DNA of 7,014 nucleotides from the NCBI GenBank assembly GCA_949283905.1, contig CASDUB010000050.1, positions 1 to 7,014 on the forward strand. The letters are read 5' to 3'. Below, piece after piece: positions 1 to 5,432 of the stretch. How positions within the stretch are numbered: position 1 is the stretch's first letter; the number at the start of each line of letters is the position of its first letter. Source of the stretch: an uncultured Lachnospiraceae bacterium (GTDB taxonomy: Bacteria > Bacillota > Clostridia > Lachnospirales > Lachnospiraceae). Below the pieces are notes generated by a model. The model made no database searches, was not told the DNA's origin, and was given only the letters and a program-made list of their open reading frames with translations. The translations under genes were made by a program, and so were the position numbers.

Positions 1-540
1 CAGATGCTTCGGAGATTCAAGATTAAATCTCGGAAGCTGTGAAGCTCTCCTGATCATGGCGTTTAACGATATATAAACGCCCGGCATTATTATCGTGCCG
101 AGATATTTTTTATCTGACGACAAAACGGAAAGAGTATTCGCCGTACCAAGGTCAAATATGGCAAGAGCTCCTTTATATTTGCTTGCGCCTCCTACTGTAG
201 CCGCTATAAGGTCGGCGCCCACCTGGCTCGGAACATCGGTACATACCTCAAAGCCCACTTCAAGACCCGCTTTTAATATCATAGGTTCGCATCCTGTGAT
301 GGCCTCAACCGCATCCTTAACCTCATTTGTAATTTCCGGTACAACGGAAGCTATTATGGCTCCCGTGATATTTTTCAGCGAAACCCTGTTATCTTTTATC
401 GATTCGTTAAAGCTTTTAATAAGCTGCGCAGCCGTAGAATCCTTGACTGTACGGATCCTGCCGGCAAATATCATATGGTCAGCGTCTCTCATAACTCCGA
501 GGACAATGTTTGAATTTCCTATATCAACGACAAAAAGCAT
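1..540 (-). CDS. coaX: Type III pantothenate kinase CoaX, 3' end outside the window
   Basis: This enzyme phosphorylates pantothenate with ATP to 4'-phosphopantothenate, the first committed step of CoA synthesis, in the cytosol. The 180 visible residues start MLFVVDIGNSN, where D6-x-G-N9-S-N11 is the phosphate loop of the ASKHA fold. They continue with a GAD motif at 108-110, whose Asp is the likely catalytic base, then DLGTANT at 130-136, and the PGVYIS...A...ASQLPRF block typical of CoaX. The family is about 255-260 residues long, so roughly the last third lies beyond position 1. Translation starts at the ATG at 538-540, with GAGG about 9 nt upstream inside the end of coaBC; the gap to coaBC is 10 nt. 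Two details differ from the textbook motifs: Leu111 follows GAD where many CoaX proteins have Arg, and Asn135 stands where GTATT is usual. Type III kinases are known not to be feedback-inhibited by CoA, which shifts control of the pathway elsewhere. Family assignment is very secure. Confidence 0.95.
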   Translation of the reverse strand, partial: MLFVVDIGNSNIVLGVMRDADHMIFAGRIRTVKDSTAAQLIKSFNESIKDNRVSLKNITGAIIASVVPEITNEVKDAVEAITGCEPMILKAGLEVGFEVCTDVPSQVGADLIAATVGGASKYKGALAIFDLGTANTLSVLSSDKKYLGTIIMPGVYISLNAMIRRASQLPRFNLESPKHL

Positions 541-550
541 ACTGTTTACC

Positions 551-1756
551 TCACTCATGTTTTGATTTCCATATAATATCAAGCCTGTCGAGCAGTCTGT
601 CAGCCGCTTCTTCTTTGCTCATCATAGGAATATCAGTAATATTATCTCTTTCAATAAGCGTCAGATGATTAGTATCGGTTCCGAAACCGGCTCCCGATTC
701 CCTTAAGGAATTTGCCGCAATGACATCGGCATTTTTCTTTTCAAGTTTCGCCCTTGAATTTTCAAGCACATTTTCCGTTTCCATTGAAAATCCGCACAAC
801 ACCTGACCGCTTTTTTTATTTTTACCGAGACAGCTCAAGATATCCCGGGTTCTTTCCAGCTCTATTTTCATATCGCCGTCTTTTTTCTTTATCTTGTTGT
901 CCGCAACTGCGGCCGGAGTATAATCGGCAACTGCGGCGGCTTTAATTATAATGTCCTGATCTGCTGCCCTTGAAACGACCGCCTCGTACATATCAGATGC
1001 GCTTGTGATATTAATAACGTCTACAAACGGCGGCGGCGTTATACTTACAGGTCCGCTGACAAGCGTTACGTCCGCGCCTCGCAGCATCGCCGCTTTTGCG
1101 ATGGCGTAACCCATTTTCCCGGTGGAATGATTTGTAATATATCTGACCGGATCTATGGCTTCTCTCGTAGGTCCTGCCGTAACAAGGATCTTTCTTCCCT
1201 TAAGGTCTTTTTCACGCGCCGCCTCGCGCAGTATATATTCCAAAAGCACCTTGTCGGACGGCATCTTACCTGTTCCGGTAGCTCCGCAGGCAAGATATCC
1301 GTCATCCGGAGGAATAACGATCTTTCCGAATTGCTCAAGTTTTTTCAGATTATCCTGAAGGATCGGATTCTGATACATCTTTGTATTCATAGCCGGAGAA
1401 ACAAGGACTGGACAGTCCATTGCCATTATCGTCGTACTCAGCATGTCGTCGGCGATCCCGTTTGCCATCTTGCCGATAATATTCGCCGAAGCCGGCGCGA
1501 CAAGCATTACGTCAGCCCGGTCTGCAAGCGATATATGCGCGATATTAAACTGAAAATTGCGGTCAAATGTATCGACCATGCATTTATTTCCCGTAAGCGA
1601 CTCAAACGTGATCGGATTTATAATATTCGTCGCATGTTCAGTCATTATCACATGAACATCGGCGTGCAGTTTTTTTAATGCGCTGGCAAGGTTAGCTATC
1701 TTGTATGCCGCGATGCTTCCCGTTACTCCAAGTACTACTGTTTTCCCCTTTAACAT
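551..1756 (-). CDS. coaBC: Bifunctional phosphopantothenoylcysteine decarboxylase / phosphopantothenate-cysteine ligase CoaBC
   Basis: This is a fused cytosolic enzyme that couples 4'-phosphopantothenate to cysteine and then decarboxylates the product to 4'-phosphopantetheine. The 401 residues match the normal length of the fusion. The N-terminal CoaC flavoprotein half (about 1-180) has the GVTGSIAAYK start (10-19), the FMN-site His74 in NIAHISLAD, APASANIIGKMANGIADDML (87-106), the PAMNTKM signature (121-127), and the substrate-clamp Cys157 in ACGATGTGKM. The C-terminal CoaB half (about 188-401) begins ILVTAGPTREAIDPVRYITN, with STGKMG at 211-216, KAAAVADY at 272-279 and KIKKK at 288-292. 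The start ATG at 1754-1756 has a GGAGG 7 nt upstream. The gene lies 38 nt after panD, and that gap holds a small hairpin. It stops 10 nt before coaX. All key residues seem intact. In CTP-using CoaB the nucleotide is CTP; I cannot confirm this from sequence. Confidence 0.97.
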   Translation of the reverse strand: MLKGKTVVLGVTGSIAAYKIANLASALKKLHADVHVIMTEHATNIINPITFESLTGNKCMVDTFDRNFQFNIAHISLADRADVMLVAPASANIIGKMANGIADDMLSTTIMAMDCPVLVSPAMNTKMYQNPILQDNLKKLEQFGKIVIPPDDGYLACGATGTGKMPSDKVLLEYILREAAREKDLKGRKILVTAGPTREAIDPVRYITNHSTGKMGYAIAKAAMLRGADVTLVSGPVSITPPPFVDVINITSASDMYEAVVSRAADQDIIIKAAAVADYTPAAVADNKIKKKDGDMKIELERTRDILSCLGKNKKSGQVLCGFSMETENVLENSRAKLEKKNADVIAANSLRESGAGFGTDTNHLTLIERDNITDIPMMSKEEAADRLLDRLDIIWKSKHE

Positions 1757-1769
1757 CGATATCCTCCAT

Positions 1770-1792
1770 AGGCATTTATTATAAAAATGCCT
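1770..1792 (-). other. Perfect 8-bp stem-loop in the panD-coaBC gap
   Basis: On the minus strand the gap reads AGGCATTT, a 7-nt A/T loop, then AAATGCCT, which is a perfect 8-bp hairpin. It ends just before the GGAGG ribosome binding site of coaBC (about 1762-1766). No T-tract follows on the minus strand, so it does not look like an intrinsic terminator. It could be an mRNA-processing or stabilising element, or could tune coaBC translation. Chance is possible, since the stem is rather A/T rich. The inverted repeat is seen directly; the role is inference. Confidence 0.45.
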
Positions 1793-1794
1793 GT

Positions 1795-2193
1795 TTATTT
1801 CATCATTTCATCAGCGAGAAGTCCGTGCTTCTCGTAGTGCGTTACCCTCTTAATATAATTGTTTTCATCCACAAATACAACCTTTGGCGGGTTATCTTTT
1901 ATTTCTTCCGGCGTCATGCCCGCATAACACATGATTATGACTTTATCTCCTACAGAAACCATCCTCGCGGCTGCGCCGTTAAGACAGATCATGCCGCTTC
2001 CCGCTTCGCCGGCGATAACGTATGTTTCAAAGCGCGCTCCGTTATTAATATCAACTATCTGAACCTGTTCATACTCGCAGATCGAAGCGGCTTCCATCAA
2101 ATCTTTATCAATAGTAATGCTTCCCACATAATCAAGCTCCGCCTGAACTACAGTCGCTCTGTGGATCTTTCCCTTCAACATTGTCTGGATCAT
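1795..2193 (-). CDS. panD: Aspartate 1-decarboxylase PanD (pyruvoyl enzyme)
   Basis: PanD decarboxylates L-aspartate to beta-alanine, one of the two substrates of PanC. The proenzyme is cut between Gly24 and Ser25 (YVGSITID), and Ser25 becomes the pyruvoyl cofactor. The pattern [15 protein letters not shown] at the start aligns with the E. coli enzyme, which supports the ATG at 2191-2193 rather than Met5. Active-site residues known from the family are in place: Lys9, Arg54, Thr57 and Tyr58 (NNGARFETY), and the NGAAAR loop. Its 132 residues are a few more than the E. coli protein. The gap to panC is 4 nt and a GGGAG lies about 8 nt before the start, inside the end of panC, so translation is probably coupled. 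No PanZ/PanM-like maturation factor is seen in the window; many Gram-positive PanD proteins process themselves. Confidence 0.97.
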   Translation of the reverse strand: MIQTMLKGKIHRATVVQAELDYVGSITIDKDLMEAASICEYEQVQIVDINNGARFETYVIAGEAGSGMICLNGAAARMVSVGDKVIIMCYAGMTPEEIKDNPPKVVFVDENNYIKRVTHYEKHGLLADEMMK

Positions 2194-2197
2194 TTTT

Positions 2198-3040
2198 TCA
2201 CTCCCAAATAAAATTATCGATCAATCTCGTCTTTCCTATAAATACGGCCATCGCCACGAGAACGGGCCCGTCAACTTTGTGGTGTATCTCTATGGAATCC
2301 CATTTGACCATTTCTATATAATCAATGCGCGCAAGTTTTTCCTGCTCTACTGTTTTTTTCATCTCGGCAAGCACCTTATCGCCGTCTCTTTCGCCGTCTT
2401 CAATCATTTTTCTTCCGAGATTTATAGCTCTTGAAAGCACGAGGGCAGCCTTTCTTTCTTCAGGCGAAAGATAAGTATTTCTTGAACTTTTGGCAAGTCC
2501 GTCGCTCTCTCTTATGATAGGACAGCCGATTATTTCTATATTCATGTTCAGATCGCGAACCATTCTTCTGATAACTGCAAGCTGCTGCGCGTCCTTTTGT
2601 CCGAAATATGCTCTGTCGGCCTCAGAAATATTAAAGAGTTTGTTAACGACGGTACACACGCCTCTGAAATGAGTCGGTCTGCTCTTTCCGCAGAGTTCTT
2701 CAGTAACTCCGGTTGTATCTACAAAAGAAGTAAAATTTTCTGCATACATCTCTTCCACTTCGGGATTAAATACGATATCGGCTCCGGCCTTTTCACAAAG
2801 TCTGCAGTCCGCTTCGATGTCACGCGGATAGCTTGCAAGATCTTCCTTCGGTCCGAACTGAATAGGATTTACAAAATCGCTGACTATAACTCTGTCGTTT
2901 TCCGCAACAGCCCTGTCGATCAGACTTTTATGACCTTCATGCAGATATCCCATAGTCGGCACAAGGCCTATGCTTAATCCTTCTTTCTTCCACTGACGGA
3001 CAGCTTCTTTAACTTCCGCTACTGTCTTAACTAATTTCAT
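2198..3040 (-). CDS. panC: Pantothenate synthetase PanC (pantoate-beta-alanine ligase)
   Basis: PanC joins pantoate and beta-alanine through a pantoyl-adenylate, using ATP and giving AMP and pyrophosphate. The 280 residues match the family length. Nucleotidyltransferase signatures are complete: [10 protein letters not shown] at 28-37 (the HIGH-like motif, His34 and His37), [14 protein letters not shown] at 55-68, [11 protein letters not shown] at 117-127, FGQKDAQQ at 146-153, and [12 protein letters not shown] at 177-188 with the KMSKS-like loop. Start is the ATG at 3038-3040, preceded by AAGGGGGAG, which overlaps the TAA of panB; the gap is 14 nt. It sits between panB, which makes the pantoate precursor, and panD, which supplies the other substrate. 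Nothing looks broken. Confidence 0.97.
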   Translation of the reverse strand: MKLVKTVAEVKEAVRQWKKEGLSIGLVPTMGYLHEGHKSLIDRAVAENDRVIVSDFVNPIQFGPKEDLASYPRDIEADCRLCEKAGADIVFNPEVEEMYAENFTSFVDTTGVTEELCGKSRPTHFRGVCTVVNKLFNISEADRAYFGQKDAQQLAVIRRMVRDLNMNIEIIGCPIIRESDGLAKSSRNTYLSPEERKAALVLSRAINLGRKMIEDGERDGDKVLAEMKKTVEQEKLARIDYIEMVKWDSIEIHHKVDGPVLVAMAVFIGKTRLIDNFIWE

Positions 3041-3054
3041 GATACGACTCCCCC

Positions 3055-3879
3055 TTAATAAAGCTTATCCAGAACTTCGGCGTCAACAGTAAATGTATTT
3101 TCCTCTGCCGGAAATACGCCTTCCTGAGTTTCCCTGATATAAGCAGCAAATGCTTCTTTCATAATTTCGCCTATCTGTGCGTACTGTTTGCAGAATTTAG
3201 GGTTAAAACCGCTGATACCGAGCATATCCTGATATACAAGTACCTGTCCGTCGCAGCCTGCTCCTGCGCCGATACCGATAGTCGGAACAGAAACCTCTTT
3301 AGTGATGATAGAAGCAAGTTCACCAGGTATACATTCAAGCACTATCGCAAACGCGCCGGCTTCTTCGAGCGCCTTCGCATCTTTTATAAGCTTTCTCGCA
3401 GCTTCAACGCTCTTGCCCTGAATCCTGTTTCCGCCTAATACATTGACTGCCTGCGGAGTAAGACCGAGATGTCCTACAACAGGAATGCCCGCGCTTACCA
3501 TCGCTTTTATCTGCGGCGCGTATTCTTCTCCGCCTTCAAGCTTAACTGCATTCGCCCGTCCTTCTTTCATAAGACGTCCGGCGTTCTTAAGAGCCTCTTC
3601 AACCGAAACTTCATACGACATAAACGGCATATCACACACGACAAGAGCGTTTTTTGCCGCCCTCGATACAGCCGCGCAGTGATGTATCATGTCTTCGATC
3701 GTAACAGACAATGTATCTTCATATCCGAGGATCACATTGCCGAGGGAATCCCCCACAAGGATACTGTTTACCCCTGCTTCATCCATAAGACGCGCCGTCG
3801 GGTAATCATAAGCCGTCAGCATTGTTAATTTTGTTCCTTCTTCTTTGGCTTTCTTAAAAGTCAATACTGTGTTTTTCAC
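3055..3879 (-). CDS. panB: 3-methyl-2-oxobutanoate hydroxymethyltransferase PanB
   Basis: PanB (ketopantoate hydroxymethyltransferase) transfers a hydroxymethyl group from 5,10-methylene-tetrahydrofolate to 2-oxoisovalerate, giving ketopantoate; it is the first enzyme of the pathway. The 274-residue TIM barrel shows TAYDYPTA at 22-29, the Mg2+ ligands Asp44 (LVGDSLG) and Asp83 (CDMPF), KLEGG at 113-117 (Lys113, Glu115), GHLGLTPQ at 136-143, the catalytic Glu182 in LECIP, and IGIGAG. The start is a GTG at 3877-3879, which overlaps the TGA of the upstream reductase gene by 4 nt (GTGA), with an AGAGG about 10 nt upstream. Translational coupling of the two genes is likely. The N-terminus [12 protein letters not shown] aligns well with known PanB starts, supporting this GTG. 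Confidence 0.97.
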   Translation of the reverse strand: MKNTVLTFKKAKEEGTKLTMLTAYDYPTARLMDEAGVNSILVGDSLGNVILGYEDTLSVTIEDMIHHCAAVSRAAKNALVVCDMPFMSYEVSVEEALKNAGRLMKEGRANAVKLEGGEEYAPQIKAMVSAGIPVVGHLGLTPQAVNVLGGNRIQGKSVEAARKLIKDAKALEEAGAFAIVLECIPGELASIITKEVSVPTIGIGAGAGCDGQVLVYQDMLGISGFNPKFCKQYAQIGEIMKEAFAAYIRETQEGVFPAEENTFTVDAEVLDKLY

Positions 3880-4739
3880 TTTCCATACCTCTCATCATTT
3901 TCATGCAGCAGATCTATAATATTCTCATAATCACGCTGCGGATTCTTTTTCTTTGCTATGTCCGCAAGCACAGACGACAGAGTAATGTACGTTTCCAATT
4001 CTTTTTTCGAAAGAGCATCCATATGCTTTCTGACAGTATTTACATCGGCTCTTTCAACAGGCCCCGTAAGCGCCTTTACAGCTCCGTTACGGACCAGCGA
4101 TTCCGCATTATTTAAGAACAGAGGTCCTAAAGCTTCTCTTGCATCTTCCGATGAAAAACCGCATTTTTCCATTATCTGTACGGCTTCATCAAAAAGCCCG
4201 CATACAAGGTTGCTGGCAAATACGGCGGCAGCATGATAAAGCACCTTTTGCTCTGACGTGATGGCCTTTACATGATTTCCGAAACTTTCAAATGTTTCCT
4301 GCCAGAATTTTAAATATTTTTCGTGTCCTTCAATTGTAAAAAATGAATTGGAAAGTTCCCTGAATGATTCTGTTTTGCTGTGAATAGCAAACAAGGGATG
4401 GATAGAGTAACCAAATGCTCCCATCTGGTCTATTTCAGAAAATACTGCGGATGACAATGCACCGCTGCAATGACAAATACACTTGCCTGATAAATCATAT
4501 CGTTTTAAGGAATTCCACACACTCCCGATCTCTCCGTCAGGACAAGTCAGGAAAAGAGCATCGCTTGCATCTGTTAAACCTTCAAGCTGCCTGTAACTCT
4601 TTGTATGTGTAAATTCAGAAGCCTCATCGGCCGATCTTGGATTTTTGCTGTAATATCCGGATACATCGATGCCGTGTTCCGTAAAATATCTTCCCAGCGT
4701 AAATCCAACTTTTCCCGCTCCAATAAAACCAATTCTCAT
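3876..4739 (-). CDS. panG: Rossmann/DUF2520 oxidoreductase, probable ketopantoate reductase PanG
   Basis: This probably reduces ketopantoate to pantoate with NADPH. The 287 residues start [16 protein letters not shown], a dinucleotide-binding loop GAGKVG at 7-12, and Ser31, Lys32 and Arg35 after strand beta2 favour NADPH. Further blocks fit the Rossmann plus DUF2520 family: LTCPDGEIG (64-72), HCSGALSS (90-97), SIHPLFAI (112-119), the helical C-terminal domain with [13 protein letters not shown] (165-177), and [12 protein letters not shown] (224-235). This differs from PanE. PanG, a ketopantoate reductase unrelated in detail to PanE and IlvC, has been reported in Francisella, Enterococcus and Clostridioides; I recall it as a member of this family. 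The role here rests on that plus context: it is first in the operon, overlaps panB by 4 nt, and supplies the one step otherwise missing between panB and panC. A strong GGGAGGTGA lies just before the ATG at 4737-4739. Another 2-oxoacid reductase role cannot be excluded. Confidence 0.82.
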   Translation of the reverse strand: MRIGFIGAGKVGFTLGRYFTEHGIDVSGYYSKNPRSADEASEFTHTKSYRQLEGLTDASDALFLTCPDGEIGSVWNSLKRYDLSGKCICHCSGALSSAVFSEIDQMGAFGYSIHPLFAIHSKTESFRELSNSFFTIEGHEKYLKFWQETFESFGNHVKAITSEQKVLYHAAAVFASNLVCGLFDEAVQIMEKCGFSSEDAREALGPLFLNNAESLVRNGAVKALTGPVERADVNTVRKHMDALSKKELETYITLSSVLADIAKKKNPQRDYENIIDLLHENDERYGK

Positions 4740-4876
4740 ATGTCACCTCCCGTAAAAGGCGATGCTGCGTGTAATCCCGTTCGATACGATACAGGTCTCA
4801 CTATTTATTTGAGAACAAATTGTATAAGCAAGATGTTTTTGCCTTGGTACAGTTTCAAAAATAGAATACTATCCAA
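4740..4876 (-). other. Long 5' leader of the pan/coa operon
   Basis: If the promoter at 4883-4911 is used, transcription would start near 4876 and leave an untranslated leader of about 136 nt. It contains no ATG, so no obvious leader peptide. Visible structure is modest. There is a short possible stem CCTGT/ACGGG (4795-4776) around a TATCGTATCG tandem, and the word ACGGGA occurs twice (4775-4780 and 4748-4753), the second copy running into the ribosome binding site. I do not recognise a known riboswitch or T-box in it. Long leaders often hold regulation, but here that is inference. Confidence 0.4.
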
Positions 4877-4878
4877 TC

Positions 4879-4891
4879 GTGTATTATACAC
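4879..4891. promoter_or_regulatory. 13-bp palindrome over the -10 box, candidate operator
   Basis: GTGTAT-A-ATACAC is a perfect inverted repeat with 6-bp arms around one central base, and it covers the whole -10 hexamer. A repressor bound here would block RNA polymerase. Part of the symmetry comes from the TATAAT box itself, which weakens the case, but the flanking GTG/CAC is not required by the promoter. GntR-type (YtrA-like) regulators favour GTGTA...TACAC sites, though no regulator gene is in view. The function is inference. Confidence 0.4.
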
Positions 4892-4911
4892 ACACCGGCT
4901 AAAAATGTATA
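4883..4911 (-). promoter_or_regulatory. Sigma-A-type promoter of the panG-panBCD-coaBC-coaX operon
   Basis: On the minus strand a perfect -10 box TATAAT lies at 4883-4888. A -35 box TATACA (4 of 6 matches to TTGACA) lies at 4906-4911, with a 17-bp spacer. It stands between the terminator-like hairpin and the first gene of the operon, as expected. Its expected start site is about 4876. Start-site position is estimated from the usual distance, not measured. Confidence 0.7.
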
Positions 4912-4914
4912 CAT
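4905..4914. promoter_or_regulatory. 10-bp palindrome over the -35 box, candidate second operator
   Basis: ATGTATACAT is a perfect 10-bp palindrome covering the -35 hexamer. Its core TGTATA/TATACA resembles the GTGTAT half-site of the palindrome on the -10 box. The centres are about 24-25 bp apart, a little over two helical turns, so paired binding is conceivable. A/T-rich palindromes of this size can arise by chance. Confidence 0.35.
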
Positions 4915-4945
4915 CTTTTGTTAAAAGAATTCTTAAAAATTACGG

Positions 4946-5006
4946 AAAATATAAAAGACTGCCGAAATGATATCCGCACTAATGCAGGTACCATCTCCAC
5001 AGTCTT
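4946..5006 (-). terminator. Long hairpin with T-rich tail ending the TPR/NusG-II unit
   Basis: Starting 21 nt after the stop of the NusG domain II gene, the minus strand can fold into a 24-bp stem (5006-4983 with 4978-4955) around the tetraloop TTAG. I count 18 Watson-Crick pairs, 4 G-U wobbles and 2 mismatches, with the outer seven pairs AAGACTG/CAGTCTT perfect. The tail TTATATTTT follows at 4954-4946. The position between a gene end and the next promoter fits an intrinsic terminator. The stem is longer and less GC rich than usual, and the tail is interrupted by A residues, so efficiency may be modest. On the plus strand the hairpin is followed by AAAATTTT, a weak tail. Confidence 0.68.
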
Positions 5007-5027
5007 AAAATTTTATCAGTATTTAAT

Positions 5028-5417
5028 TCATCCGGCAACGATATCTACGCCGTTATCCTGTTCTTCGCCCGATATCTCAACGACTACTTTATTCGGAAGA
5101 CAAACTATCGACTGACCGTCCTTATCTATCTTTCCGGTTTTTATACACAAACCGTCGGGACATGAAGCTTCTTTTATTTCAGCCTTGCCGTCTTTGATGA
5201 TAAGAAGATTTCTTTCGCCGTTATCTCCTAAAATCTCATACTCCGTATCTTGATCAAGCTCAAATCTGATAACTTCCGCGCCGTCTGTCTTTACGATAAC
5301 ATACCTTCCGTTTTTTTGGGTGAGCATGACCGCAAGAAGCATCACGACTCCGATAACAGCGACAGCCAGCACAATTATGATATCGATCCTATGCTTATTT
5401 TTTTTGTCCGTATTCAT
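5028..5417 (-). CDS. Membrane-anchored NusG domain II protein
   Basis: This is a small 129-residue protein. After a charged start (MNTDKKNKHR) there is one hydrophobic helix at about 11-33, then a NusG domain II-like beta domain, probably outside the membrane. The hallmark of this family is clear: ASCPDGLCIKTG (84-95), then GQSIVCLPNKVVVEI (101-115), with three cysteines at 86, 91 and 106. It is not the transcription factor NusG, which has an N-terminal NGN domain that is absent here. Such proteins are common in clostridia, often near membrane redox or FMN-transfer genes, but their job is not established. The Cys pair might hold a disulfide or metal; this is inference. It follows the TPR gene by 15 nt and is probably co-transcribed. 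The ATG at 5415-5417 has only a weak ribosome binding site, so coupling to the upstream gene is plausible. Confidence 0.88.
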   Translation of the reverse strand: MNTDKKNKHRIDIIIVLAVAVIGVVMLLAVMLTQKNGRYVIVKTDGAEVIRFELDQDTEYEILGDNGERNLLIIKDGKAEIKEASCPDGLCIKTGKIDKDGQSIVCLPNKVVVEISGEEQDNGVDIVAG

Positions 5418-5432
5418 TTTATAAACCGCTTA

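Noticed and set aside
95..565. Plus-strand open frame of about 156 codons opposite coaX
   Set aside because: It lies fully across coaX and the end of coaBC, has no recognisable domain, and the minus strand encodes clear CoaX motifs. It is a shadow frame.
2179..2181. Met5 as the PanD start
   Set aside because: The E. coli protein begins with the matching MIRTML pattern, and the ribosome binding site is spaced for the first ATG.
3884..3886. ATG as an alternative start for panB
   Set aside because: It lies 7 nt before the GTG and is out of frame with PanB; the GTG at 3877-3879 gives the expected N-terminus.
4815..4850. Second promoter inside the leader (TATACA near 4820)
   Set aside because: No hexamer resembling TTGACA lies at 16-18 bp spacing upstream of it.
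4740..4876. T-box or known riboswitch in the leader
   Set aside because: I could not find a T-box sequence, terminator/antiterminator pair or any conserved riboswitch core I recognise.
4605..5115. Plus-strand open frames across the panG-NusG-II intergenic region
   Set aside because: They overlap coding sequence and the promoter and terminator-like elements, show no protein family pattern and have no convincing ribosome binding site.
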